From contig NZ_BJVA01000010.1 in NCBI RefSeq assembly GCF_007988905.1, positions 25,419 through 89,418 on the forward strand: a stretch of 64,000 bases of DNA, in the 5' to 3' direction. A program made the position numbers and the translations under genes. The stretch comes from Gluconobacter kanchanaburiensis NBRC 103587 (GTDB lineage: Bacteria; Pseudomonadota; Alphaproteobacteria; Acetobacterales; Acetobacteraceae). Below the pieces are notes generated by a model. It made no database searches and was not told the origin of the DNA. It saw nothing but the letters and a program-made list of their open reading frames with translations. Shown here piece by piece: positions 56,504 to 64,000 of the stretch (the first letter of the stretch is position 1; each line of letters opens with the position of its first letter).

Positions 56504-57436
56504 ATGAAAGCCATCATCATCGCGGAGGACTTTGCAGGCATGCGCGCGCAAGGCGCCGGTCTGGCCGAGAAGGCCGGTCTCCACTGGGAATTTCGCCCCG
56601 TGCGGATCCATCCTTTCTGGTCCCGTTTCCCGGCCCGATACTGGCCAGCCCCACTCCTACATGTCGATCCGATTGAAATTCCGCCAGATACCGACCTCAT
56701 CATCTGTATTGGCGGAACAGGCGGTGTCATTGGCAGAGCAGTAGCGCGACGTGAGGGCTTACCCGTCGTCCAAATTCAGAACCCCCGCATATCCGTTCGC
56801 AAATTTGATCTGGTCGTCGCCAACACGCATGACGGGATTGCGGGCCAGAATGTTTTGATCTCTCGCAATGCGCTCCATCCCGTAACGCCGCAGAAACTCA
56901 TTCAGGCCCGTTGCGAATGGAACGGGAGACTGAAACAGGACGGGCGTCCCCTGTTATCGGTGCTGATTGGAGGGGCGAATGGCCGCTTTTCTTTGGGAGA
57001 GGCCGAGGCACACCTGATGGCGCAGGAGATTATTGCGTTTACGATGCGCAACACCATGCAGGCGGTTCTCACGCCATCCCGTCGGACCGATCCGAAAGCC
57101 GTCGCTGTCTTTCAGGAGACACTTGAGCCCCACGGAATTGCCGTTCTGACAGGGAGCGGTGATGAAAACCCTTATATGGGAATGCTGGCCTGCGCGGATA
57201 TGATTGCCGTGACGACGGACAGCGTTTCCATGATTTCCGAAGCTGTCGCCACCTCAGCGCCCGTTCTGATCTTCCCCCTACCGGGGCGTTCAGGTCGGAT
57301 TTCAAGATTTGTGAAAACACTGGAAGATGCGGGGCGGGTGAAATGGTTCAACCCCTCTCAACCCGTCTGGCCAGTGGAGCCGCTTGACGATACCCCCTCC
57401 GTGGCGAGAGAAATGCGCCGACGTCTGAAGCTCTGA
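56504..57436 (+). CDS. ELM1-like (mitochondrial fission ELM1 / DUF1022) family protein
   Basis: 310 residues. The family pattern is visible: LIICIGGTGGVIGRAVARRE, VVQIQNPRISVRKFDLVVAN, LLSVLIGGANGRFSLGE, FTMRNTMQAVLTPSRRTDP and ACADMIAVTTDSVSMISEAV. These resemble a GT-B glycosyltransferase (GxGG loop and a C-terminal E-A motif), and a role in envelope glycan or lipid transfer is more plausible in bacteria than the organelle name suggests (inference). It is 13 bases upstream of a large unknown gene and near two GT4 genes. Confidence 0.85.
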   Translation: MKAIIIAEDFAGMRAQGAGLAEKAGLHWEFRPVRIHPFWSRFPARYWPAPLLHVDPIEIPPDTDLIICIGGTGGVIGRAVARREGLPVVQIQNPRISVRKFDLVVANTHDGIAGQNVLISRNALHPVTPQKLIQARCEWNGRLKQDGRPLLSVLIGGANGRFSLGEAEAHLMAQEIIAFTMRNTMQAVLTPSRRTDPKAVAVFQETLEPHGIAVLTGSGDENPYMGMLACADMIAVTTDSVSMISEAVATSAPVLIFPLPGRSGRISRFVKTLEDAGRVKWFNPSQPVWPVEPLDDTPSVAREMRRRLKL

Positions 57437-57449
57437 AAGGGCCCCCTGT

Positions 57450-59336
57450 ATGCTCGATATCCGCACCTTCGGTCCACAGGGTGGCAATGTTCTGTACAAG
57501 GCGCTGGCCCATCCTCTAGCCGCGGAAGCACTTGCCCGGATGGAAGCCGAATTCTCCGGCCGGACCCTTGCTATCTATGACCCGGACGATGCAGCCCGCA
57601 CTCTGGCGGCGCTCTATCCTGGCCTGAAACCCGCCTGTGTCTATGTCCACGATACGGAAAAAGTAGGCCAGCCGGACGGATTTGGCGGGATTCTAAGGGC
57701 TCTGGTCGAGCTTCCTGCCACGGAAGCAGACCTTATCCTCGCACTGTCCTTTGACGATGCAAAAATGCGGGCGCGACTAAAAGTCCTGCAGAACGGACGC
57801 GAGCTTCATACCCTGTCGCCCGCATGCCTCCCGGAGACGATGCTCGTTGCAGGGCGCCCCTATCTGGACAAACTGAATTTCGCAACCAATTTCGCATTTT
57901 TCCGGGATACAGATCAGTTCTCCTGCCGGATTGTCACGGCCAACTACTGGTCGAATTATGGTACGGAAAACCTGCGATACTGGATGCGTCTCTACGACAC
58001 ATCAGGTTCCGTGCTCGCCCAGTGGGAACAGCCCGTAGAGCGGGCAGGGGCAGGAATTACGATCGACAGCGCGGAAGTACGCCGCAGGTTCGATCTACCA
58101 GAATTTACCGGGCAGCTTTTCATCCATGTTCTGGGAGCCCGTGGGCATGATGTCGTAAAATATGCGCTCGACACTTGGGGTAAAAACGGCAATCCGAGCC
58201 TCTCGGTTACCCATGATGCCAATGCATGGCCTTCTGTGCGGTATGCGACGCTTCCTGCTCCTGAAGCAGACGAAACACTGATCGTCTGGGTTCAGAATAG
58301 CCATGCGACCACAATTCCAAAAGGGGCCATCACCTTTAACCGCATGGGCGAAGACGTATCCCACGGACTGGATCAGTCAATCGGACCGTTTGAGACAGTC
58401 AGCGTCAATATCGGGCATCTGTTCCCCAACCTGCGTTGGCCTGCACAACTCGAAATGCGATCCGGGCGGCATCTCGTCCGACCTCGTTATGAAATCACCC
58501 AGCACGGTCGGACACGCATTGCCCATCTGAACGTCGAACGCGACAATCTGCGTCCTGAACCGGCAATCCGTCAGTTCCCGCCATCGCTGGGTCGCGGCTT
58601 CCTGCTTCCGTTCCCGATCCTCGATCCACAATATTTTGAAACGTTTCTTCAACCAAACCCCATGTCGGAAGCGATTCAGTCCCTGCCTGTGCGGCTGGAT
58701 CTGTTCGACGAGAACGGCTCAAAAACCGGATCTCATTTTCTGGGAGACCTGCCGCGCAACCACGACACCGCTGTTGCTCTCCACACCATGACGGATCAAC
58801 AGGGCCATGCGGATCTGGTTTATGATTTCCGGAACGGTGGCGAGGCGGACGGATGGCTGCATGCGTTGATGCGATACAGGAACCATATCAGCGGCCATGC
58901 CGCCGAAACAAGCTTCGGGGCTCATATCTTCAATACGCTTATGACCTGGCGCTCTGAGCCACAGTCCTATGCCGGCCCCCCTCCCGGTCTTAGCACGAGG
59001 CTTTTCCTCAAACTTGGACAGCGCATCGGAGACGAAACTCTTCGGAGTTTCTGCTGCCTGATCCATCCGGCCTCCGTTGAAGGAACGGAAACTTCCGAGA
59101 CTACTCTGCTGCTTTATGGAGCAGACGGCACGCTCATCGCGCAGACTGGCGTACGGATCAGGCCAAACGGATCTTTCATCGTTCGTCCCGATGAACAGTT
59201 CCAGCCAGATCACATTCAACAGGCAGGAGAGGGAGGATATGTCCTGATCCGGGACCTTACCTGCCGCCTCTTCGGCTATCACGGCCTAAAAAACGATACA
59301 GGTACCTTCTCTCTAGATCATATGTTTGGATTTTAA
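57450..59336 (+). CDS. Large protein of unknown function (628 residues)
   Basis: I do not recognise the family. Residues 1-125 look alpha/beta (RTFGPQGGNVLYKALAHPLA, LVELPATEADLILALSFDDA). From about 140 to the end the protein is rich in alternating hydrophobic residues and aromatic-Gly turns, suggesting several beta-sandwich repeats (RLYDTSGSVLAQWEQPVERA at 185 and VRLDLFDENGSKTGSHFLGD at 415 share a strand-turn pattern also seen in LLYGADGTLIAQTGVRIRPN near 555). No signal peptide or membrane helix is apparent. It starts 13 bases after the ELM1 gene, so they probably form an operon; the upstream glycosyltransferases suggest a glycan or envelope context. Confidence 0.7.
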   Translation: MLDIRTFGPQGGNVLYKALAHPLAAEALARMEAEFSGRTLAIYDPDDAARTLAALYPGLKPACVYVHDTEKVGQPDGFGGILRALVELPATEADLILALSFDDAKMRARLKVLQNGRELHTLSPACLPETMLVAGRPYLDKLNFATNFAFFRDTDQFSCRIVTANYWSNYGTENLRYWMRLYDTSGSVLAQWEQPVERAGAGITIDSAEVRRRFDLPEFTGQLFIHVLGARGHDVVKYALDTWGKNGNPSLSVTHDANAWPSVRYATLPAPEADETLIVWVQNSHATTIPKGAITFNRMGEDVSHGLDQSIGPFETVSVNIGHLFPNLRWPAQLEMRSGRHLVRPRYEITQHGRTRIAHLNVERDNLRPEPAIRQFPPSLGRGFLLPFPILDPQYFETFLQPNPMSEAIQSLPVRLDLFDENGSKTGSHFLGDLPRNHDTAVALHTMTDQQGHADLVYDFRNGGEADGWLHALMRYRNHISGHAAETSFGAHIFNTLMTWRSEPQSYAGPPPGLSTRLFLKLGQRIGDETLRSFCCLIHPASVEGTETSETTLLLYGADGTLIAQTGVRIRPNGSFIVRPDEQFQPDHIQQAGEGGYVLIRDLTCRLFGYHGLKNDTGTFSLDHMFGF

Positions 59337-59419
59337 GTATCTGATTATAGATCAATTTATGGATAACCTAAGGGGGGGGCGAACAGCCTTTCGGTTGATG
59401 TACCTGACTTGTGTTTTTA

Positions 59420-60000
59420 GGCTCAGGACCCATTGGTATGATTGTAAAAATCTGATTCAGGCTCTGTGAGGAGACTGGAGATGAGTGACTTGTTTTGGCT
59501 AACGGACGACCAGATGGAGCGTCTACGGCTGTTCTTTCCCAAGAGCCACGGTAAACCACGGGCTGATGACCGTCGCGTGCTGAGCGGGATCATTAGGCGG
59601 TATGAATTCTAAGCTCCATGCGGTCACCGATCAGAACGGACGACCGCTGAGCTTCTTCATGACAGCGGGACAGGTCAGCGATTATACTGGTGCTGCTGCC
59701 CTGCTGGACAGTCTTCCCGCAGCACAATGGATGCTATGAGATCGCGAGATGATGCCGACTGGTTCAGGGAAGCCCTGGAAGAGAAAGGGATAAAGCCTTG
59801 CATTCCAGGACGGAAATCCCCCGGAAAGCCAGTCAAGTATGACAAGCGAAAATATAAACGTCGCAACCGCATCGAGATCATATTCGGAAGGCTCAAGGAC
59901 TGGCGGCGGGTTGCGACCCGCTACGACAGATGCCCCACCGTCTTCTTCTCGGCCATTGGCCTCGCCGCAACCATCATGTTCTAGATATGAGTCCTGAGCC
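59420..60000 (+). mobile_element. Decayed IS5-like insertion sequence
   Basis: A 581-base remnant bounded by inverted repeats GGCTCAGGACCCAT (59420-59433) and ATGAGTCCTGAGCC (59987-60000), 13 of 14 positions matching; the flanking TTA/TAA extend the repeat. The transposase inside is deleted in the middle and frameshifted. It sits inside an IS3-type orfA remnant. Without a functional transposase it could only move in trans. Confidence 0.8.
59481..59984 (+). pseudogene. IS5-family transposase, internally deleted and frameshifted
   Basis: The first 40 or so codons are intact (MSDLFWLTDDQMERLRLFFP, then SHGKPRADDRRVLSGII). The frame then jumps to a fragment reading GGMNSKLHAVTDQNGRPLSF and TAGQVSDYTGAAALLDSLP, is broken at a TGA near 59738, and resumes with DDADWFREALEEKGIKPCIP and YKRRNRIEIIFGRLKDWRRV up to the TAG at 59984. 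The part between GII and GMNSK, which carries the first catalytic Asp, is missing, so it is inactive. Confidence 0.85.
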
Positions 60001-60220
60001 TAAGAACGCGGTTTTCCAGGCGAAGGCGCTCGTTCTCCCGAGCCAGATCAGTCTGGAGTTCAGGCACTGGCAGTTCGACCGTCCGATACTGCGAAATCCA
60101 GTGTCCCAATGTCGATTTGCCAATCCCTAGATCCGCCGCCACGCGGGTCCGTAACAAACCGCTGCTCAAGGCAATCCTCACTGCCTCATGGCGAAATTAT
60201 TCTGTGTGTGTCGCTGCCAT
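60001..60220 (-). pseudogene. IS3-family transposase OrfA remnant
   Basis: From an ATG at 60220 the frame reads MAATHTE, then a premature TAA, then FRHEAVRIALSSGLLRTRVA, GIGKSTLGHWISQY and ENERLRLENRVLR. This is the helix-turn-helix and leucine-zipper start of an IS3-type OrfA. It ends where the IS5-like inverted repeat begins, so the IS5-like element inserted in it. No OrfB is found on either side. Confidence 0.78.
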
Positions 60221-60285
60221 GGTTCCGTGCCTCTCCTGATGCGAGCATAAAATACTCAGTGCACCGGAACAAAACCGTCACAAGT

Positions 60286-60633
60286 TCAGTTTTCGAAAGC
60301 ACGCAAAACAGCCTCCCAGAATGCGCGATACGTGAGATATCTGCCTTTGAATGTCGCCTCGCTATCATCAGCGGTGACATCGATTGAGAGTAAGATCCAT
60401 GCGTGGGTAATTCGACCGATCTGCTCGTCGGTAAAGGACAAGAGCCTCTGTAATTCCTTGATCGCCTCCAGATTGAACTGGAGGCCGTGGCAGGACGCCC
60501 CCTCTTGAATGGCCTCATCCAGCGTGTCGCCATACATATCGGCGTATTCGCCTAGAGGCCCGGATCCTAAACTGGATAATCTCGGGAAAGCTTCCCGGAT
60601 ATCACTGTGCGTGAAGTTTGACGGTGAAAACAT
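60286..60633 (-). CDS. Candidate immunity protein for the RNase A-like toxin
   Basis: 115 residues, acidic, no signal peptide: MFSPSNFTHSDIREAF, AIQEGASCHGLQFNLEAIKE, LLSFTDEQIGRITHAWILLS and YLTYRAFWEAVLRAFEN. It lies directly downstream of the toxin gene and overlaps its 3' end by 32 bases on the same strand, the usual toxin-immunity arrangement. I do not recognise the family with certainty; CdiI partners of RNase A-type toxins are diverse. The open frame is intact although the toxin is frameshifted. Confidence 0.62.
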   Translation of the reverse strand: MFSPSNFTHSDIREAFPRLSSLGSGPLGEYADMYGDTLDEAIQEGASCHGLQFNLEAIKELQRLLSFTDEQIGRITHAWILLSIDVTADDSEATFKGRYLTYRAFWEAVLRAFEN

Positions 60634-61556
60634 GATCGACCATTCTATTATGTTCGGTATTCTTGATCCTGACCTCAGCTCGCCACGCCTCCCGTTGCAC
60701 TCGATCCGCTTGGTGAATGACGACCGTTCCTCGTCCCGAAATATTACTTGCAATGTCGATCTGCTCCCCGGAGCCAGCGGTCTTAAGCCACTCATCAATC
60801 TGGCGCGCATTGTCTTGCAAGACTCGATGGATCGTTTGCTCCGCCTCGTGCTTCGACGTGAAGAAGGATACGACGGGTCGGCGCTCCTTCTTAAGCCGGC
60901 GTTCGACATACTCCTTCATCGGATTGACATGCTTGGAAAGTACATAGCCGCCTGCCTTACGATTATGGGGCGGCGCTTCATGATGGTCGAGGTCCAGACT
61001 ATCTCGCCTATGAGATAGTCGGCTCAGGTTCTGGTTAGCCGCCCGCCCGAACTCCGGAGCAGGCTGATGAAAATGCTCCGGAAAGATGTCGCCATGATCG
61101 AAGGTGAGGTAACGCACATCCGCCGATGCGACCCGGATCGCCCGCGTCGCTGAAAGCTCACTGACCATGTGAAGCATGCTCGAAAGGACGATTGCATCGG
61201 CGGTACCGCCCCACCACATCGCCCACGATCGGTGAGGCATGGACCATCAGGGCGGCGGCCCGCTGGGTCATCGTCGGCGTCGCCCGACCCGTGGTCCACG
61301 CGCGGTTTCCCGCTTCGATGGTGTCCACTCCATGGACGATCAACGCCGCTCCGCCGATTTTGCTGAAGATCGGGCCCGGGCCGGCGAACAGCAGGGCAGC
61401 GCCCGTAGCCACCTCCGCCGCCCCAAAGGCGGTTCGCGCGAGCCCGTCGAGACGGATTACCGTTTCCTGACTGGGGAGATGTTGCCTGACGACGTCGAGC
61501 AGGTGATGAGCGCTCATGACGAAGGTCAGGGCGGAATGCTGATCCGTATCGGGCAT
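60602..61556 (-). pseudogene. Polymorphic toxin with C-terminal RNase A-like domain, +1 frameshift
   Basis: If one G of the run at 61209-61212 is removed, a single 317-residue frame runs from the ATG at 61556 (AGGA five bases upstream) to the stop at 60602. Residues 40-120 are hydrophobic and Gly/Ala-rich (FGAAEVATGAALLFAGPGPI, IVGDVVGGTADAIVLSSMLH). Residues about 200-317 fit the bacterial RNase A-like (CdiA-CT) pattern: AGGYVLSKHV with a candidate catalytic His 209, VSFFTSKHEAEQTIHRVLQD, RQIDEWLK and the terminal VFTVKL with Thr 311. As written, translation from 61556 stops at 61158 after a short altered tail. It may be a true mutation, a phase-variable site or a sequencing error. Confidence 0.68.
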
Positions 61557-61579
61557 GGAATGTCCTGTGATGCGGACAC

Positions 61580-61608
61580 AAAAAAAGCCTGCCGGTAAGG
61601 GCGGGCTT
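61580..61608 (-). terminator. Terminator 24 bases upstream of the toxin start
   Basis: On the minus strand AAGCCCGCC and GGCAGGCTT pair with one C-A mismatch around a TTACC-type loop and are followed by T7. It points toward the toxin gene, so transcripts entering from upstream would mostly end before the ATG. Confidence 0.7.
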
Positions 61609-61820
61609 GGCGTGTCGCGTGTACGGTCGGCGCCCAATATGGGCATCGACATCAAGCAATCATTAGATGTGCGGGGAGTGTCGGAAGGAACAGTTCACTT
61701 CCGCTCTAGCTGCAGCATTAGCAGAACGCGTGCGATTTGACCAGCCAACGAACGTGCCGCCGAATCAGGGTTGGTTTGATGTCAGCTTTGTAGTCAGGCC
61801 AACGACACGCCAAATATCCG

Positions 61821-61840
61821 AAAAGAGGCGGTTACCGCCT
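61821..61840 (-). terminator. Terminator of the AraC-family gene
   Basis: AGGCGG-TAA-CCGCCT followed on the minus strand by CTTTTC, 43 bases after the AraC stop. A short but perfect stem. Confidence 0.6.
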
Positions 61841-61883
61841 GTCTGTTAAGCAATCAGCCGACGGAGGGCGTGAGACTCTCGCG

Positions 61884-62813
61884 TCAAGCCTGTATCGGCT
61901 CTCCCAGATGTTCTCGCATCCATTTGGCCTCCTCGCTTGGGGTGCGATGAAAATGGCGTTTGAAATCCCGGCTGAACTGGGCAGGACTGGCATAGCCAAC
62001 TTCGGCGGCAATAACGGCAAGTGTTCCCTGACGTCGTGCGATCATCAGCCGAGCTTCGTGCAGCCGCAGCGCTTTGAGATATTGGATCGGGGTGTTCCCG
62101 GTAAGGGACTTGAAGGCGACGTGATATGACGGAACGCTCATGCCGGCTGTTACAGCGAGTTCCGAGACCGATAGGCCTTCCTTGTAGCGTTCGCGGATCA
62201 GCGCGAGGCTCTGCACGATCCTGTCTGTCGTGTCATTACGATGCAATGCTGCCATCAGGGAGCCGCCCTGAGGCCCTACCAGAACGCGGTAATGCAATTC
62301 ACGCAATAGCCCCGGGCCGAGAATAGTGAGTTCCTGGGGATGATGGAGAGCGTGAAGCAGGCGCTGGAGTACATCCGTCATGGCGGGTGCCATTCGACTT
62401 GAAATCAGACTTCGTGCCTGCATTCTTTCGTCATGACCGGCTTGTCCATTCAGTGTCGTCGCTATTTCAGCAGCAAGATGCAGGTCAAAATCGAAGTAAA
62501 TGGCAAGCAGAGGCTGAGCAGGGCTGGCCTGCGAAGCCATCCGGAAAGGCACAGGGACCGAAACGGCGAGGTAATGCTCGGCATCATATCGGTAGATCTC
62601 ACCATTGAGGAAACCCTGCTTGAACCCTTGCAGAACGAAAACCGCCCCAGGCCGATAAAGTACCGGAACATCTTCAAGAATAGTCTCGGAACGCAGGATA
62701 CGGACACTCGGGAAAGACGTGGCGTTGTAGCCAGATCGCGGTGCGAGTTCCGCAGCTAGTGCGAGGAGCGAAGAGGTATCTGATTGATAATTCATAGGAT
62801 AAGGCAAGGACAT
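61884..62813 (-). CDS. AraC-family transcriptional regulator
   Basis: 309 residues. The N-terminal sensing domain (PSVRILRSETILEDVPVLYR, then LQGFKQGFLNGEIYRYDAEH) matches the AraC_N group common next to dehydrogenases. The C-terminal pair of helix-turn-helices spans about 210-305: LSVSELAVTAGMSVPSYHVA and VIAAEVGYASPAQFSRDFKR. It is divergent from the SDR gene with a 50-base gap, so it most likely controls that gene. Confidence 0.93.
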   Translation of the reverse strand: MSLPYPMNYQSDTSSLLALAAELAPRSGYNATSFPSVRILRSETILEDVPVLYRPGAVFVLQGFKQGFLNGEIYRYDAEHYLAVSVPVPFRMASQASPAQPLLAIYFDFDLHLAAEIATTLNGQAGHDERMQARSLISSRMAPAMTDVLQRLLHALHHPQELTILGPGLLRELHYRVLVGPQGGSLMAALHRNDTTDRIVQSLALIRERYKEGLSVSELAVTAGMSVPSYHVAFKSLTGNTPIQYLKALRLHEARLMIARRQGTLAVIAAEVGYASPAQFSRDFKRHFHRTPSEEAKWMREHLGEPIQA

Positions 62814-62863
62814 TAGAGAAATCGCAGTAGAGAGCAGGGTAATACCCTATTATTGGTCAAGGC

Positions 62864-63718
62864 ATGAACGAAATTCAGTCGAGCAGAGCCATGCCACAGA
62901 AAACCTTTTTTATTACGGGTGCCAACTCGGGATTTGGATTAGCCATTGCCCAGGCTGCCCTTGAGGCCGGTCATCGGGTGATTGGTACGGTCCGGTCGCA
63001 AACCGCAAGAGTGTCCTTACTGGAGCGACTGCCGGATGTTCGCGTGGTCCTGTGTGACGTCACCGAGTTCGACCGGATTCCCGCCATCGTTGCGCAGGCA
63101 GAAGAAGACCACGGTCCAGTCGACGTACTCATCAACAATGCCGGTTATGGGCATGAAGGGGTTCTGGAGGAATCTTCCCTTGAGGAAATGCGTCACCAGT
63201 TCGACGTCAATGTCTTCGGAGCTGTTGCGATTGCCAAAGCCTTCCTGCCGCGTTTTCGCGAACGCCGCAGCGGGTTTATTGTGAACGTGACATCAATGGG
63301 TGGTCTGATCACCATGCCGGGTATCTCGTATTATTGTGGCAGCAAATTTGCTTTGCAGGGCATTTCGAACGTCATGCGTGCAGAGATGGCGCCTGTTGGG
63401 GTTCACGTCACCGCGCTATGCCCTGGATCCTTCCGAACTGACTGGGCCGGGCGCTCGATGGTCAGGACCGAGCGAGCGATCGAGGATTACGACGCTTTGT
63501 TTGATCCGATCCGGGCCGCTCGACACGCTAAGGATGGCAAACAGCCAGGCGATCCGACGAAACTCGCCGCTGCAGTGCTTCAACTTGTTGCGTCGGACAC
63601 ACCTCCACCGCAACTTCTGCTGGGGAGCGATGCTCTACGCTTTGTTCGTGAACGTCTCGTTCAGTTGGAAAAGGAAATTACGGATTGGGAGGAGTTAACC
63701 CGTTCAACAGACGGGTAG
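62864..63718 (+). CDS. Short-chain dehydrogenase/reductase (SDR)
   Basis: 284 residues, classical SDR. TGANSGFGLAIAQAALEAGH is the NAD(P) motif TGxxxGxG, then VLINNAGYGHEGVLEE (NNAG), FIVNVTSMGGL with the catalytic Ser, and YYCGSKFALQG (YxxxK). The Arg in GTVRSQ after strand 2 favours NADP. It likely oxidises or reduces a small alcohol or carbonyl under the divergent AraC regulator. The start could also be 62891 (MPQKTFFIT). Confidence 0.92.
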   Translation: MNEIQSSRAMPQKTFFITGANSGFGLAIAQAALEAGHRVIGTVRSQTARVSLLERLPDVRVVLCDVTEFDRIPAIVAQAEEDHGPVDVLINNAGYGHEGVLEESSLEEMRHQFDVNVFGAVAIAKAFLPRFRERRSGFIVNVTSMGGLITMPGISYYCGSKFALQGISNVMRAEMAPVGVHVTALCPGSFRTDWAGRSMVRTERAIEDYDALFDPIRAARHAKDGKQPGDPTKLAAAVLQLVASDTPPPQLLLGSDALRFVRERLVQLEKEITDWEELTRSTDG

Positions 63719-63797
63719 TATTTCCGAAACACGGTGGCAGCTGTTAGAAGATGAATTTCTGAGTTGAATGTCGGCTATGAGGCATGAGCAGACGTTG

Positions 63798-64000
63798 TCA
63801 CCAACTGGTCGCTCGTACGATTTCCTCCAGCCGGGTTGTATAACGGGCTGACAACAGGGACTGTCGCGGCGACCATGTCCGCTTCAGTCCCGTTGATCCC
63901 GGTCGGAGCGTCCCGCTTCCGAAGCGGGCATTCACCGCATCCAGTGCCGCCATGACTGCGGCAGACTGGCTCGGGTTCCGGGAGGCGAACATCCGGCCCT
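63798..64000 (-). CDS. umuC: C-terminal end of a UmuC-like DNA polymerase V subunit (partial)
   Basis: The frame is open from the right edge to the stop at 63798 and reads AVMAALDAVNARFGSGTLRP and SPRQSLLSARYTTRLEEIV, which matches the DUF4113 tail of UmuC (RFGxGT... and the RYTTRxxE ending). UmuC is a Y-family translesion polymerase normally repressed by LexA. Most of the gene lies outside the window, so completeness cannot be judged. Confidence 0.75.
   Translation of the reverse strand, partial: GRMFASRNPSQSAAVMAALDAVNARFGSGTLRPGSTGLKRTWSPRQSLLSARYTTRLEEIVRATSW

Larger units (their letters stand above)
61557..61883. other. Gene-free region between the toxin gene and the AraC gene
   Basis: 327 bases. 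It carries the AraC terminator (61821-61840) and a second minus-strand terminator (61580-61608) that ends 24 bases before the toxin ATG. The 212 bases between these two terminators contain no gene I can support on either strand, yet something must be transcribed into the second one: a leader RNA, a small RNA, or a decayed gene. Confidence 0.5.

Noticed and set aside
61024..61659. 211-codon minus-strand frame overlapping the toxin gene
   Set aside because: Arg/Ser-rich composition typical of an out-of-frame shadow; the joined toxin frame explains the region better.

Overview
The window reads as chromosome of an acetic acid bacterium (Alphaproteobacteria, Acetobacteraceae; Gluconobacter-like is my best inference). 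Grounds: hopanoid genes at the left edge, a perfect GTTC-N7-GTTC LexA box of the alphaproteobacterial type in front of lexA, a pyruvate dehydrogenase whose E1-beta carries its own lipoyl domain, a purS/purQ/purL purine operon, a Mg-type HemB, a moderately high GC content and very tight gene packing (many 4-base ATGA/GTGA overlaps; three convergent gene pairs that share a TTAA double stop). The species assignment was not tested by any search.

Layout. 1-4.7 kb: hopanoid genes shc-hpnG, a convergent sodium:solute symporter, rlmE and ppx. 4.8-12.6 kb: tRNA-Gln, guaB, an RsmB-type rRNA methyltransferase, a GNAT acetyltransferase, a cation:proton antiporter, an L,D-transpeptidase-like protein, an orphan OmpR-type regulator and exonuclease III. 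12.7-18.6 kb: an M19 dipeptidase, uvrC, pgsA, a small lipoprotein, lexA and rpmG. 18.6-23.9 kb, minus strand: ftsB, eno, kdsA, pyrG, secG. 24.3-30.3 kb: a periplasmic PpiD/SurA-like foldase directly coupled to trpE-trpG-trpD-trpC, closed by a strong terminator. 30.5-36.9 kb: pdhA-pdhB-pdhC-lpd-lipA and a COQ10/START protein, a self-contained lipoate and pyruvate dehydrogenase unit. 37-40.3 kb: a His-rich exported protein, a CinA-type amidase, a Slt-type lytic transglycosylase and a TerC-family membrane protein. 40.4-46.9 kb: purB, purC-purS-(Rap1a-like exported protein)-purQ-purL, then bolA and the monothiol glutaredoxin. 47-52.7 kb: an exported His/Arg-rich protein, yraN, hemB, an APC permease, glyA and an aspartoacylase-like zinc hydrolase. 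53-59.3 kb: two GT4 glycosyltransferases, a DEAD-box helicase, an ELM1-family protein and a large unrecognised 628-residue protein.

From 59.3 kb to the right edge the character changes to accessory DNA. It holds a decayed IS5-like element inserted in a decayed IS3-type orfA, then a polymorphic toxin gene ending in a probable RNase A-like (CdiA-CT type) domain with a +1 frameshift in a G4 run and an overlapping candidate immunity gene, then a divergent AraC regulator/SDR pair, and the 3' end of a umuC-like gene running off the edge.

The most interesting items are the frameshifted RNase A-like toxin with its immunity candidate and a terminator 24 bases upstream; the ELM1 plus 628-aa protein locus; the Rap1a-like exported protein embedded in the purine operon; and a yraN gene whose conserved N-terminus requires a CTG start overlapping the hemB stop. 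All family names come from motif recognition by eye; no database search was run.
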